DNA from: Candidatus Omnitrophota bacterium
GTDB lineage: Bacteria > Omnitrophota > Gorgyraeia > Tantalellales > Tantalellaceae
Length of the DNA stretch: 38,005 nucleotides
Reading direction: 5' to 3'
Assembly: GCA_014728075.1 (NCBI GenBank)
Contig: WJMG01000063.1
Coordinates: 1-38,005, forward strand
The stretch's first letter is position 1. Each line of letters starts with the position of its first letter. The notes beneath the pieces were generated by a model that worked only from the letters and a program-made list of their open reading frames with translations, was not told the origin of the DNA and made no database searches. Below, in pieces: positions 1 through 8,037 of the stretch. The translations under genes and the position numbers were made by a program.

Positions 1-31
1 CGCGGGCGCTTTAAAGCGCCCGCGTTTGTTT
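1..31 (+). terminator. Intrinsic terminator-like palindrome at the window edge
   Basis: Positions 1-24 are a perfect 24-nt palindrome: 12-nt arms made of CGCGGGCGC plus TTT, paired with AAA plus GCGCCCGCG. The T-rich run TTTGTTT follows at 25-31. A GC-rich stem followed by a U-tract is the layout of a rho-independent terminator. It would end transcription of a gene to the left of the window. The window starts exactly at the stem, so more stem bases upstream cannot be excluded. Confidence 0.6.
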
Positions 32-158
32 AATGACGGAGCGTATGGTATATTTTTAAGAGGGCAAAAAACCCCTTACAATGCCTGAGGGGTATAGGGG
101 CCCGGCGTGTTGCAGAGGTCAGTAATATTTTCTTTCCTATATAAGAACGGAGGTATGG

Positions 159-515
159 ATGAAAGTGCCTTTACAGATGAGTTTCAGAAAGGTCCGTCGC
201 GACGCGGAGATAGAAAAGCTCATAAGAGAGAAAGCCGCGAAGCTGGAGGAGGTCTGCGACCATATTTCCAGCTGCAGGGTCGCGGTCGAGAATACACAGA
301 AATCGCAGGAAAGGGGATGCCCTTTCAGGGTAAGGCTTGATATAACCGTTCCCCCCGGACACGAGATCGTGGTAAAAAGGGAAGAAAGCCAGGGGGACCT
401 TCACGAAACCCTTCCCATGGAGATACGCGAGGTGTTCAAGGCCGCCGGTATAAAGCTGCGTAAGCTCGTGGATAAGCAGCACGGTAAGAACAAGAAGAAT
501 TCCCGTAAGCAATAA
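159..515 (+). CDS. hpf: Ribosome hibernation factor, HPF/RaiA family
   Basis: This 118-residue protein looks like a short-form ribosome hibernation promoting factor. The family binds the 30S decoding region and silences or dimerises ribosomes in stationary phase or stress. What shows it is the early helix of the family (DAEIEKLIREKAAKLE), the beta strand SCRVAVEN, a second strand FRVRLDITVPPGHEIVV, and a second helix rich in Lys and Arg (EVFKAAGIKLRKLVDKQ) ending in a basic tail. The C-terminal dimerisation domain of long HPF is absent. The start at 159 is chosen over an out-of-frame ATG at 155 because GGAGG at 149-153 sits 5 nt upstream and this frame matches the family. It appears to be a single-gene unit, with 193 nt before the next gene. 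Confidence 0.75.
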   Translation: MKVPLQMSFRKVRRDAEIEKLIREKAAKLEEVCDHISSCRVAVENTQKSQERGCPFRVRLDITVPPGHEIVVKREESQGDLHETLPMEIREVFKAAGIKLRKLVDKQHGKNKKNSRKQ

Positions 516-708
516 ACGACCACTTTCTTCCTTTAATAACCGGAGTCCCGCATATCTTTTCAGGACATCGAGAAAAAATGCCCCGAACCGCCGATCTGGT
601 GGAAAAAAGTCAATATAAAGGCGAAAAATCACCTGGTTTCCCGCCCCTTTTTAAGTTAAAGTAATAATAGTACCTTATACATATCGGTTTTACCGCAAAG
701 GAGGCGTC

Positions 709-1662
709 GTGAACAATAAGCCCAAGATAGCCATAATAGGGGCGGGGAATGTCGGCAGCACCTTCGCCTACGCGCTTATGATCCGCGGAATAGCGAGAGA
801 AATAGTGATAATTGACAAGGACCGGGAAAGGGCCAGGGGGCATTGTATGGACCTTAACCACGGGATGAGCTTTACGCGGCCCACGGAGGTGGTCGATTCC
901 GGTTACGAAGGATGCGAAGGAGCCGATATCGTCGTTATTACAGCCGGAGCGAAACAGCAGCCGGGCCAGACCAGGACGGACCTGGTCAGAACAAATACGG
1001 AAATATTCAAAAAGATCGTTCCTGAGGTGCTTGAACACGCCGGGGGCGCCATTCTCCTGGTCGTTACGAACCCGGTGGATATTTTGACATACATTACGAT
1101 GAAACTTTCGGGCCTGCCGCGAAACAGGGTGCTGGGGTCGGGGACCGTGCTCGACACATCAAGATTCCGGTACCTTATAAGCGAACATTGCGATGTCGAT
1201 CCCAGGAATGTACACGCTTACATAATAGGCGAACACGGAGATACGGAGCTTCCCGTCTGGAGCGGGGCTTCTATAGGCGGGATCCGGATCGACAGGTATT
1301 GCCCCACTTGCCGGAACTTTCGGAACTGTGATCGCGAAAAAGCGCTTCAGGGTATTTTCGATAATGTGAAGAACTCGGCTTACAAGGTGATCGAATCCAA
1401 GGGGGCGACTTATTACGCCATAGGACTTTCCCTGGTAAGGATAGTGGAGACTATCCTGGGGGATGAAAAGTCCGTTCTACCGGTATCGACCCTCATTGAG
1501 GATTATTACGGTGTCGAAGATGTCTGCCTGAGCCTTCCCTGCAAGTTAGGTTCGCGCGGTATAGAACAGTTCCTTAAACTGGAACTTTCCCCGGAAGAAC
1601 AGGGGCTTTTCAAAAAGTCAGCTCAATCGCTCAAGAAGATACTAGAGGAGCTGGAGCTTTGA
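709..1662 (+). CDS. ldh: L-lactate dehydrogenase
   Basis: This 317-residue enzyme of the LDH/MDH family reduces pyruvate to L-lactate with NADH in the cytoplasm, regenerating NAD+ in fermentation. The N-terminal Rossmann motif GAGNVGST and the acid of IIDKD after strand 2 indicate NAD(H) binding. The mobile-loop motif GAKQQPGQTR carries Gln83 at the position that separates lactate (Gln) from malate (Arg) dehydrogenases. The proton-relay histidine is His176 in GEHGDTELP. A cysteine-containing insert (CPTCRNFRNC, about residues 201-210) is of a type I recall in some thermophile and clostridial LDHs. The start is GTG, with AAAGGAGG just upstream. The stop overlaps the region before the next gene, which suggests co-transcription with the permease. 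Length is normal for the family. Confidence 0.9.
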   Translation: MNNKPKIAIIGAGNVGSTFAYALMIRGIAREIVIIDKDRERARGHCMDLNHGMSFTRPTEVVDSGYEGCEGADIVVITAGAKQQPGQTRTDLVRTNTEIFKKIVPEVLEHAGGAILLVVTNPVDILTYITMKLSGLPRNRVLGSGTVLDTSRFRYLISEHCDVDPRNVHAYIIGEHGDTELPVWSGASIGGIRIDRYCPTCRNFRNCDREKALQGIFDNVKNSAYKVIESKGATYYAIGLSLVRIVETILGDEKSVLPVSTLIEDYYGVEDVCLSLPCKLGSRGIEQFLKLELSPEEQGLFKKSAQSLKKILEELEL

Positions 1663-1673
1663 AAGGGGGAGCG

Positions 1674-2837
1674 ATGAAAGACCCGGTCTGCGGCATGCAG
1701 GTAAGCGAAAAGGACGCGCTTAAACTGCGCTACAAGGGGGAGGAATATTATTTCTGCGGGCGGCGATGCCTAGATAAATTCAGGGAAGAGCACGACATTC
1801 CCGACAACGAATGTCCTTCCTGCGGCGCCGGCGACGGCAAGCCGTTCTACCGTAACAGGACTTTCATAGTCTTTTCTGTCCTGGCGTTCCTTTCGATCCT
1901 CTCTTACGCCGTACCACAGCTGGAAGCGTTCAGGGAGTCCCTCTGGGCTTATTTTAAAAGGATCTGGTGGGCTATCCTGCTCGGGCTGGTCCTGGGAGGC
2001 TTCATAGATCATTTTGTGCCCAGGAAATACATAACCGGAGTACTGGCAAAACCCCGCAAAAGGACGATCTTATATTCGGTGGTCCTGGGATTTCTTATGA
2101 GCGCCTGTTCACACGGTATACTTGCTTTGTCCATAGAGCTTCACAGGAAAGGGGCTTCGCCGCCGGCGGTCGTGGCGTTCCTGCTGGCCGCGCCCTGGGC
2201 GAACCTGACAATAACCATAATGCTCATAGGTTTTTTCGGACTCAAAGCGCTGTATATGATACTCGCGGCCATCTTCATAGCGCTGGTCACCGGTTTCGTT
2301 TTCCAGTTCCTGCAGAGCAAGGGCCTCATCGAGAAGAACCCCAACGAGGCGGGTCTCGAAGAAGGCTTTTCCGTAACGGAAGATATCAGGGCCAGGGTAC
2401 GGGATTACGAATTTTCGTTAAGTAACCTCAAGAAAGATATTAAAGGAGTATACGACGGAGCGGTTTCCCTGGGGAACATGGTCCTCTGGTGGATACTGAT
2501 AGGAATGGGGATAGCCAGCCTGGCGGGGGCGTATGTCCCGGAAGATGTTTTCCGGCAGTACATGGGCCCGACCATGGCGGGTCTTATGATCACGCTGCTG
2601 GTCGCCACGGTCATCGAGGTCTGTTCAGAAGGTTCCGCGCCGATGGCTTTTGAGATATTCCGGAGCACCGGGGCTTTCGGGAACAGTTTTGTTTTTCTGA
2701 TGGCCGGGGTGGCCACGGATTATACAGAAATAGGACTTCTCTGGAGCAATGTCGGGAAAAAGACCGCCATTTGGCTTCCGGTAGTTACCGTTCCCCAGGT
2801 CATCGTTTTCGGTATGATCGCGAATATGTTATTTTAA
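1674..2837 (+). CDS. YHS-domain / ArsP-like permease fusion (heavy-metal or metalloid efflux candidate)
   Basis: This 387-residue protein has two parts. Residues 1-36 form a YHS domain, a small metal-associated module also found on copper ATPases, with DPVCGM at 3-8 and Cys28/Cys32 in FCGRRC. A CPSC pair follows at 47-50. From about residue 62 onward are roughly eight membrane segments of the predicted-permease (DUF318/ArsP-like) family, with the signature CSHGILALSIEL and a second half-motif VIEVCSEGSAP near the C-terminus. Relatives export copper, zinc or organoarsenicals, so a soft-metal substrate is likely but unproven. ATG 1674 is preferred over TTG 1659 because the YHS domain begins at once and GGGGGAG lies just upstream. 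It follows lactate dehydrogenase almost directly and precedes a glutaredoxin-like gene. Confidence 0.8.
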   Translation: MKDPVCGMQVSEKDALKLRYKGEEYYFCGRRCLDKFREEHDIPDNECPSCGAGDGKPFYRNRTFIVFSVLAFLSILSYAVPQLEAFRESLWAYFKRIWWAILLGLVLGGFIDHFVPRKYITGVLAKPRKRTILYSVVLGFLMSACSHGILALSIELHRKGASPPAVVAFLLAAPWANLTITIMLIGFFGLKALYMILAAIFIALVTGFVFQFLQSKGLIEKNPNEAGLEEGFSVTEDIRARVRDYEFSLSNLKKDIKGVYDGAVSLGNMVLWWILIGMGIASLAGAYVPEDVFRQYMGPTMAGLMITLLVATVIEVCSEGSAPMAFEIFRSTGAFGNSFVFLMAGVATDYTEIGLLWSNVGKKTAIWLPVVTVPQVIVFGMIANMLF

Positions 2838-2851
2838 AAAAGGAGGAGAAC

Positions 2852-3085
2852 ATGTCTGAAGTCAAAGTTTACAGCAGCCCTACCTGCCCTCATTGCCGGC
2901 AGGCCAAGAAGTTCCTCGAGGATAATAACATCCCCTTCGAGGATTACGATGTGACTTCCGATCAGGAAAAAGCGGAGGAGATGAAAAAGAAGTCGGGCGC
3001 GATGAGCGTTCCCGTGCTGGATATCGACGGGGACATCATCGTAGGGTTCAACGAGAGCGAGATAAAGCAGAAACTGAACCTTTAA
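2852..3085 (+). CDS. Glutaredoxin-like thiol-disulfide protein (NrdH/YruB type)
   Basis: This 77-residue protein has a single thioredoxin-fold domain. The redox motif Cys12-Pro-His-Cys15 follows strand 1 (VKVYSSPT), the cis-proline segment SVPVLDIDG comes later, and the GF of IVGFNESEI is the usual end of this subfamily. Such proteins reduce disulfides in the cytoplasm, often with a thioredoxin reductase rather than glutathione. ATG 2852 has an excellent AAGGAGGAG ribosome binding site, whereas a longer frame upstream would overlap the permease and lacks one. Its place after a cysteine-rich permease suggests a role in metal or thiol stress, which is inference from context. Confidence 0.85.
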   Translation: MSEVKVYSSPTCPHCRQAKKFLEDNNIPFEDYDVTSDQEKAEEMKKKSGAMSVPVLDIDGDIIVGFNESEIKQKLNL

Positions 3086-3122
3086 GCGCGGAGTGAATAT
3101 CTTAACTATAAAGGAGGAAGCT

Positions 3123-3410
3123 ATGGGAGCCAGAGAAGAATACAGGGAGAAAGTAGAAGCCAGGATGAAGGAATGGGACGCGAAAATGGATCAGCTCAGG
3201 GCAAAGGCCGAACAGGCCGGGGCGGAAGCGAAGATAAAGTACATGGAGCAGGTAGAGGACCTTAAGGCCAAAAGGGAGGCTTTAAAGAAAGAACTCGAGC
3301 AGATGAAGTCGGCGGGGGAAGAGGCGTGGCAGGAGGCCAGGTCCAGGATAGACCCGCTGGTAGAGCAGGCTTCCGGTATTTTCGACGCTCTTTCCGAAAA
3401 ACTGAAATAG
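3123..3410 (+). CDS. Small charged coiled-coil protein
   Basis: This 95-residue protein is made almost wholly of Lys, Glu, Ala, Arg and Met in a heptad-like pattern, predicting one long amphipathic helix or coiled coil from about residue 3 to 75. There is no signal peptide and no cysteine. Proteins of this look are often annotated as stress-related or as apolipoprotein-like helical proteins, but I do not recognise a defined family. ATG 3123 follows AAGGAGGAAG closely and is preferred to the in-frame codon at 3093. It sits 37 nt after the glutaredoxin gene and 18 nt before the PRC-barrel gene, so it belongs to the same unit. Confidence 0.75.
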   Translation: MGAREEYREKVEARMKEWDAKMDQLRAKAEQAGAEAKIKYMEQVEDLKAKREALKKELEQMKSAGEEAWQEARSRIDPLVEQASGIFDALSEKLK

Positions 3411-3428
3411 GTCCCCGGGAGGTGGAAT

Positions 3429-4184
3429 ATGCTCAGGAGTATCAGGGAAATACAGGGATACAGGATAAACGCCTCGGACGGGGAGATAGGGAAAGCGGCG
3501 GATTTTTTCTTTGAAGAGAACGAATGGTCCGTGCGCTATCTGGTCGTCAAGACGGGGAACTGGCTGTTCGGAAAGGAGGTCCTCGTTTCCCCATCCGCTT
3601 TCGGCGAAAAAGCGGAGCCGGAAAAGGGTGTCTTTCCGGTGGATATCAGCAGAGAAAAGGTCAGGGAAAGCCCCGAGGTGGATGCCCATAAGCCTGTCTC
3701 CCGCGAAGAGGAGCTGGAGATGATGAAGCATTACAGCTGGCCGGTCTACTGGAATTACGAGGCCGCCCGGGGTACGGCCGCCGGGATGCCGCCCGTCATG
3801 GTCAAAGAGATAGAGGAAGCCATAAGGAAAGGAGAGTTCAGCCCCAGGGAGAACGACCTCAGAAGCGCTAAAGAGGTCACGGGCTACGCTCTTGAAGCAG
3901 AGGACGGGCGTATAGGGCATGTAACGGACCTTATCGTTGACGATACATCCTGGCGCATAAGGTATATGGTGGTGGATACCAACGACTGGTTGCCCGGGGG
4001 GAAAGTGCTTGTGGGTGTGGACTGGGCCGACAGCATCGACTGGGCGGAATCCAGGGTGAAGGTGGCGCGGCTTACCCGGGAACAGGTGAAGGCCTGTCCG
4101 GAATATGACCCTTCGCGCCCGGTCAACAGGGATTACGAGGAAAAGCTCCACGACCATTTCGGCAGGCCCAAATACTGGGAATGA
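3429..4184 (+). CDS. Tandem PRC-barrel domain protein
   Basis: This 251-residue protein carries two PRC-barrel modules, at about residues 8-75 and 147-215. Each has the recurrent pattern of a conserved Gly and Asp (ASDGEIGKAADFFFE; AEDGRIGHVTDLIVD), then an aromatic/basic strand (WSVRYLVVKTGNW; WRIRYMVVDTNDW), then a GxKVLV-type strand. The last part of each half ends in a similar PVY/PKYW segment, so the gene looks like an internal duplication. PRC-barrels occur in RimM, in photosynthetic reaction-centre H subunits and in many stand-alone stress proteins. The exact role is unknown. GGGAGGTGG precedes the ATG. It lies in a run of small redox or stress genes. Confidence 0.8.
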   Translation: MLRSIREIQGYRINASDGEIGKAADFFFEENEWSVRYLVVKTGNWLFGKEVLVSPSAFGEKAEPEKGVFPVDISREKVRESPEVDAHKPVSREEELEMMKHYSWPVYWNYEAARGTAAGMPPVMVKEIEEAIRKGEFSPRENDLRSAKEVTGYALEAEDGRIGHVTDLIVDDTSWRIRYMVVDTNDWLPGGKVLVGVDWADSIDWAESRVKVARLTREQVKACPEYDPSRPVNRDYEEKLHDHFGRPKYWE

Positions 4185-4230
4185 ACGCCTGTTCCGGGTT
4201 TTAATTAAAGTCTAAATACGGGAGGAACGA

Positions 4231-4419
4231 ATGAAAGCTTTTGTAGATCAGGAAAAATGCGTAGGTTGCGGCGCTTGTGCCGAGATATGCCCGGAAGTTT
4301 TCAAGATGGAGGGGGATAAGGCGGTGGTCCACGCTACACCGGTCCCGGAAGGCGCGGAAGAGAAGTGCAGAGAAGCGGAGGAAGCCTGTGCTCCGGACGC
4401 GATAAGCGTTCAGGAATGA
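4231..4419 (+). CDS. Ferredoxin, [4Fe-4S]
   Basis: This 62-residue ferredoxin has its cluster motif Cys10-x2-Cys13-x2-Cys16-x3-Cys20-Pro near the N-terminus. Two further cysteines at about 46 and 52 (KCREAEEACAPDAI) fit the partner position of single-cluster ferredoxins of the Thermotoga type. The region between them is shortened and acidic (VPEGAEE), as in one-cluster members where the second site is lost. It would carry low-potential electrons in the cytoplasm. GGAGG precedes the ATG with good spacing. It stands between the PRC-barrel gene and the HAD phosphatase. No partner oxidoreductase is visible nearby. Confidence 0.85.
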   Translation: MKAFVDQEKCVGCGACAEICPEVFKMEGDKAVVHATPVPEGAEEKCREAEEACAPDAISVQE

Positions 4420-4443
4420 CCGCGGAAACGGAAAGGGGGAGAA

Positions 4444-5085
4444 GTGCCTAAAGAACGGGTTGATACCATACTGTTCGACCTGGACGGAACTTTAGTGGAT
4501 TCCAGAAAGGATATAGTCGCCGCGGTTAACCACACATTGAGGGAGATGGGGCGAGAAGAAAAGCCCTTTGAGCTGGTGGTCTCTTACATCGGGACGGGTT
4601 CCACCGATCTTGTGCGTAAGGCGCTGGAAGACGATAGTGACGAGGCGGTAAGCGAGGGCCTGAGCATATTCACGCGGTATTTCGGGGAACACTTCGCTGA
4701 TAATACGCGCCTTTTCCCTAATGTAAGGGAAACGCTTTCCCACTTCGGGGACAAGCGCATGATGCTCGTTACCAACAGGAGGACCGAATTGACCAGAAGC
4801 ACGCTTGATAAGTTCGGGCTTTCCGGTTTTTTCAGCGAGATACGGGGAGGGGATGACGACGCGTGCCTGAAACCGACCGGTTGTCCCATAACAAAGGTCC
4901 TGTCCGGGGCCGGTGAAAAGGCCATAATGGTAGGCGACATGGACCTGGACATATTGTCGGGAAAAGAAGCGGGGACCCTCACCTGCGGGGTTACCTACGG
5001 CCTGGGGTCCCGTAAGGACCTGCGGAAAGCCGGTGCCGATTTTGTTATAGATGATATTCTCGAACTTAAGGATATCATAGAATGA
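4444..5085 (+). CDS. gph: HAD-superfamily phosphatase, phosphoglycolate phosphatase-like
   Basis: This 213-residue HAD hydrolase has motif I DLDGTLVDS at about residues 12-20 (the first Asp is the nucleophile), motif II TN in LVTNRR, the motif III Lys in CLKPTG, and motif IV VGDMDLD, giving the acidic Mg2+ site. The helical cap between motifs I and II is of the C1 type used by phosphoglycolate phosphatase and pyrophosphatase PpaX. Substrate is not determined by sequence alone; 2-phosphoglycolate is the usual guess. The start is GTG with GGGGGAG upstream. It is separated from the DUF502 gene by 10 nt, so the two are probably co-translated. Confidence 0.8.
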   Translation: MPKERVDTILFDLDGTLVDSRKDIVAAVNHTLREMGREEKPFELVVSYIGTGSTDLVRKALEDDSDEAVSEGLSIFTRYFGEHFADNTRLFPNVRETLSHFGDKRMMLVTNRRTELTRSTLDKFGLSGFFSEIRGGDDDACLKPTGCPITKVLSGAGEKAIMVGDMDLDILSGKEAGTLTCGVTYGLGSRKDLRKAGADFVIDDILELKDIIE

Positions 5086-5095
5086 AAGGACGGTT

Positions 5096-5725
5096 ATGCG
5101 TAAAAAAGCGGGAACCACGATAGGCGCGCGCCTGCGGAAATATCTTTTTACGGGCCTGGCGACCCTGCTGCCTCTTTTTATAACCTTCTACATTATAGTC
5201 TTCATCTTCGAATTCACCAACAGGTTCGCCGGCAGGCACATTAACGACCTGCTGATGCGGGAATACGGGTTCGCCATCCCCGGGCTGGGGCTGATACTGC
5301 TCACGGCTTTCGTGATCCTGGCGGGGGCCCTTGTAAGCAATTTCCTCGGCAGGAAGCTTTTCGAGCTCGCGGAGAGGTTTTTCTATAAGGCTCCGCTTGT
5401 GGCTAACATATACCCCTCGGCCAAAAAACTGTCGGATTTCCTCTTCAGGGAAGAAGAGAAGAAAAAATTCCGGAAAGTGGTCCTCGTCGAATATCCTTCC
5501 CCCGGGTCCTACTCGGTGGGATTCGTGACGAACGAGGGCGTAGAGGATTTCGACAAAAAAACGGGAGAAGAACTCGTGACCGTCCTGGTTCCCCTGTCGC
5601 CGATGCCTTATTCGGGGCTTTTGATGGTCCTGCCCCGGGAAAAACTTTTCGAAATAGATATGACCGTGAACGAAGCGATACAGCTGGTCCTTTCGGGCGG
5701 TGTTGTAACGCCCGATAAAAAATAA
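5096..5725 (+). CDS. DUF502 family inner-membrane protein
   Basis: This 209-residue protein has two membrane segments near the N-terminus (about residues 17-41 and 58-80, LFTGLATLLPLFITFYIIVF and LGLILLTAFVILAGALVSNF), followed by a soluble beta-rich part. The family signatures are the GLATLLPLFIT start, IYPSAKKLSDF, the strand VVLVEYPSPGSYSVGFVT, and the late motif VPLSPMPYSGLLMVLP. This matches DUF502, a widespread membrane family without an assigned biochemical role. It is closely linked to the upstream phosphatase. I see no catalytic motif. Confidence 0.85.
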   Translation: MRKKAGTTIGARLRKYLFTGLATLLPLFITFYIIVFIFEFTNRFAGRHINDLLMREYGFAIPGLGLILLTAFVILAGALVSNFLGRKLFELAERFFYKAPLVANIYPSAKKLSDFLFREEEKKKFRKVVLVEYPSPGSYSVGFVTNEGVEDFDKKTGEELVTVLVPLSPMPYSGLLMVLPREKLFEIDMTVNEAIQLVLSGGVVTPDKK

Positions 5726-5784
5726 AGAAAAGGCGCCGCCGGGTCTGCCGCGGCTGTTCAGTCTTTACGGAAGGAGTTATATAA

Positions 5785-8037
5785 ATGTGGACAAAATGGT
5801 TTCCCTGGAGATTCATAATAAGCAACCTCGCGAAAAAACACGGCTTTATCGATCCCATACAGCTCGTCGCCAGCGTTAACCGCATGGCCCAGCCTTCCGA
5901 GGTCGCGGCCCCCGTGGAGCTTTTGAGGGTCGCGGCGGTGCTGCACGCCAGAGGACTTATAAACAGTCAGGTCATACAGAACAATCTCGACTGGATATGG
6001 CCTTACTGGGTCGAAAAGCAGTTCGACCCCAGAACGAATTCTTTCGTTCCGAGGGCTTTCTCTCTCACTCATATTAATCTTACGCACCGGAACTGGACGG
6101 CGGTAGGGCTTCCCGGCATAGACGCTTTCCCGATAGTGGATCCGCGCGGGCTGGTGACGCCCTTGTTCGACAGCTGGTCCCTCGACGCCTGGGTGATCTC
6201 CGAAAGCGGCAGGAAACTCTTTCCGTCCCGCTGTGAACCCGCGGCGCAGTCCCTTGAAATGGAGAAAGGGCTTGGTGTGAGGACCGAATTCTCGGGGGAA
6301 GGGATGTCTCTGGTTTCCATGGTCTCTGTCGGCGAATCCGGAGGTGAAGTTCTATGCAGGATGCGGTTGAAAGCAGAGTGCGGCCAAAAAGGCACGCTGG
6401 CGGTATCGCTCAGGCCCTTTAATCCGGAAGGGGTAAGTTTCGTTCACGAGGTGTCCGGTTCCGATAAGGGCTGGCTCGTCAACGGCAAGGATGAGGTGAG
6501 ATTCGACCGCAAAGGGAAGAGTCGCGTTTTTTCGGATTACAGAAAAGGGGATGTGGCCCACAGGCTCACGGAAAAAGAGAGCGCCGGAAGCGCTAAATGC
6601 GAAGTAGGCCTTGTCAGCGCGGCCGAAGTCTTTGATATCGAGCCAGGTTCCGGCACCGAAGTGGAGGTCACCGTGCCGCTCCGGGTAGAAAAGGCGTCCG
6701 CCGCCGGAAAAGAAAAAATAATAATGGGGAACTGGGACGCGGCCGTATCCGCCTGCGCCAGGCTCGAGGTGCCGGACAAGCGGATTGAATATATCTACGA
6801 CGCCGCGGTGAGGTCGCTTGTTCTTTTGAGTCCCGGGGAAGTATACCCGGGGCCGTATACATATAAGCATTTCTGGTTCAGGGACGCCGTTTACGCTCTG
6901 AACGCCATGCTCTCGGTGAACATGTCCCGTGAAGCGCGAAGGATACTGGACCTGTTCCCGCGTTCGCAGGGCCCGACGGGATATTTCAGGAGCCAGGAAG
7001 GAGAATGGGATTCCAACGGGCAGGTGCTCTGGATAATGAACAGGTATTCGGAACTTGCCGGAGAACCCCCGCCGGAGGCGTGGGAAAGGCCGATACGCTC
7101 AGCGGTCAGCTGGATAGAAAGGAAAAGGTCTTCCGGCAGGCGGCCGCCGGAATGCGAGGGGCTTTTCCCGGCGGGTTTCAGCGCCGAGCATTTCGGGCCT
7201 AACGATTTTTATTATTGGGACGATTTCTGGGGAGCCGCGGGGCTGGAAGCGGGAGAAAGGCTTGCCCGCATCACGGGAAAAGATAGACTGGCTTCCAGAT
7301 GCGGGGCCGGCAGGAATTCTTTCATGAACGCCATAAACTCGAGCATAGAGAGGGCCCGGGAACAAAAGAAGATCGCCGGTATGCCGGTCTCGCCTTACCG
7401 CAGGATGGACTCGAGCGCCGTGGGGTCGCTGGTCGCGGGATATCCCCTCAAGCTGTACGCTCCGGATAACCGCATGCTTCTGGCAACAGCCGAATACCTT
7501 ATGGAAAATAACTTCATCGACGGCCTTTTCTATCACGAGATAGCTCATTCGGGTATAAATATCTATCTGAGCCTGCAGATAGCGCAGGTGCTTCTCAGGG
7601 CCGGTGATCCCCGGTATCTGGGGATAGTGAAGGCGGCCGCGGATGTCGCCAGCTCCACGGCGCAGTGGCCGGAAGCCATACACCCCAAGACCAAAGGGGG
7701 GTGTATGGGCGACGGCCAGCATTTATGGGCGTCTTCCGAATGGATCCTGATCGTAAGGAACTGTTTTCTGAGAGAGGAAGGCGATACCCTTATTTTATGT
7801 TCCGGTATACCCGGAGAATGGCTGCGGGAAGGGGAAAGGGTCTTCTTCGGACCTGCCCCCACATCTTTCGGAACGGTAAGCGTGAGCGCGGAGTCTTCTG
7901 AAGGTAAAATATCCGTACAGATATCCTCTCACTGGCACGGCGCCGAACCCCGGCTGGAAGTCCGTCTGCCGGGAGAGCGTCCCGCCGTTCTCGAGCCGGG
8001 CAAGAACAGGGCCGTGATCGAAAGGGGAAAGAGATGA
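5785..8037 (+). CDS. GH15-like glycoside hydrolase with N-terminal beta domain
   Basis: This 750-residue protein has the two-part plan of glucoamylase-like enzymes. Roughly the first 330 residues are beta-rich, and about residues 340-690 carry an (alpha/alpha)6-barrel pattern. Telling signatures are YKHFWFRDAVYAL, with Arg366-Asp367 in the substrate-binding position of GH15, then EWDSNGQVLW, and the late HPKTKGGCMGDGQHLWASS. No signal peptide is evident, so it is probably cytoplasmic and acts on an alpha-linked oligosaccharide or storage glucan. AAGGAG precedes the ATG. Its stop overlaps the next start as ATGA, giving translational coupling to a glycosyltransferase. GH15 versus a GH63/GH116-type relative cannot be settled by eye. 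Confidence 0.7.
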   Translation: MWTKWFPWRFIISNLAKKHGFIDPIQLVASVNRMAQPSEVAAPVELLRVAAVLHARGLINSQVIQNNLDWIWPYWVEKQFDPRTNSFVPRAFSLTHINLTHRNWTAVGLPGIDAFPIVDPRGLVTPLFDSWSLDAWVISESGRKLFPSRCEPAAQSLEMEKGLGVRTEFSGEGMSLVSMVSVGESGGEVLCRMRLKAECGQKGTLAVSLRPFNPEGVSFVHEVSGSDKGWLVNGKDEVRFDRKGKSRVFSDYRKGDVAHRLTEKESAGSAKCEVGLVSAAEVFDIEPGSGTEVEVTVPLRVEKASAAGKEKIIMGNWDAAVSACARLEVPDKRIEYIYDAAVRSLVLLSPGEVYPGPYTYKHFWFRDAVYALNAMLSVNMSREARRILDLFPRSQGPTGYFRSQEGEWDSNGQVLWIMNRYSELAGEPPPEAWERPIRSAVSWIERKRSSGRRPPECEGLFPAGFSAEHFGPNDFYYWDDFWGAAGLEAGERLARITGKDRLASRCGAGRNSFMNAINSSIERAREQKKIAGMPVSPYRRMDSSAVGSLVAGYPLKLYAPDNRMLLATAEYLMENNFIDGLFYHEIAHSGINIYLSLQIAQVLLRAGDPRYLGIVKAAADVASSTAQWPEAIHPKTKGGCMGDGQHLWASSEWILIVRNCFLREEGDTLILCSGIPGEWLREGERVFFGPAPTSFGTVSVSAESSEGKISVQISSHWHGAEPRLEVRLPGERPAVLEPGKNRAVIERGKR

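Noticed and set aside
107-340. An alternative plus-strand frame overlapping the hibernation factor
   Set aside because: It shares the ribosome binding site region but encodes no family-like protein; the 159 frame matches HPF/RaiA.
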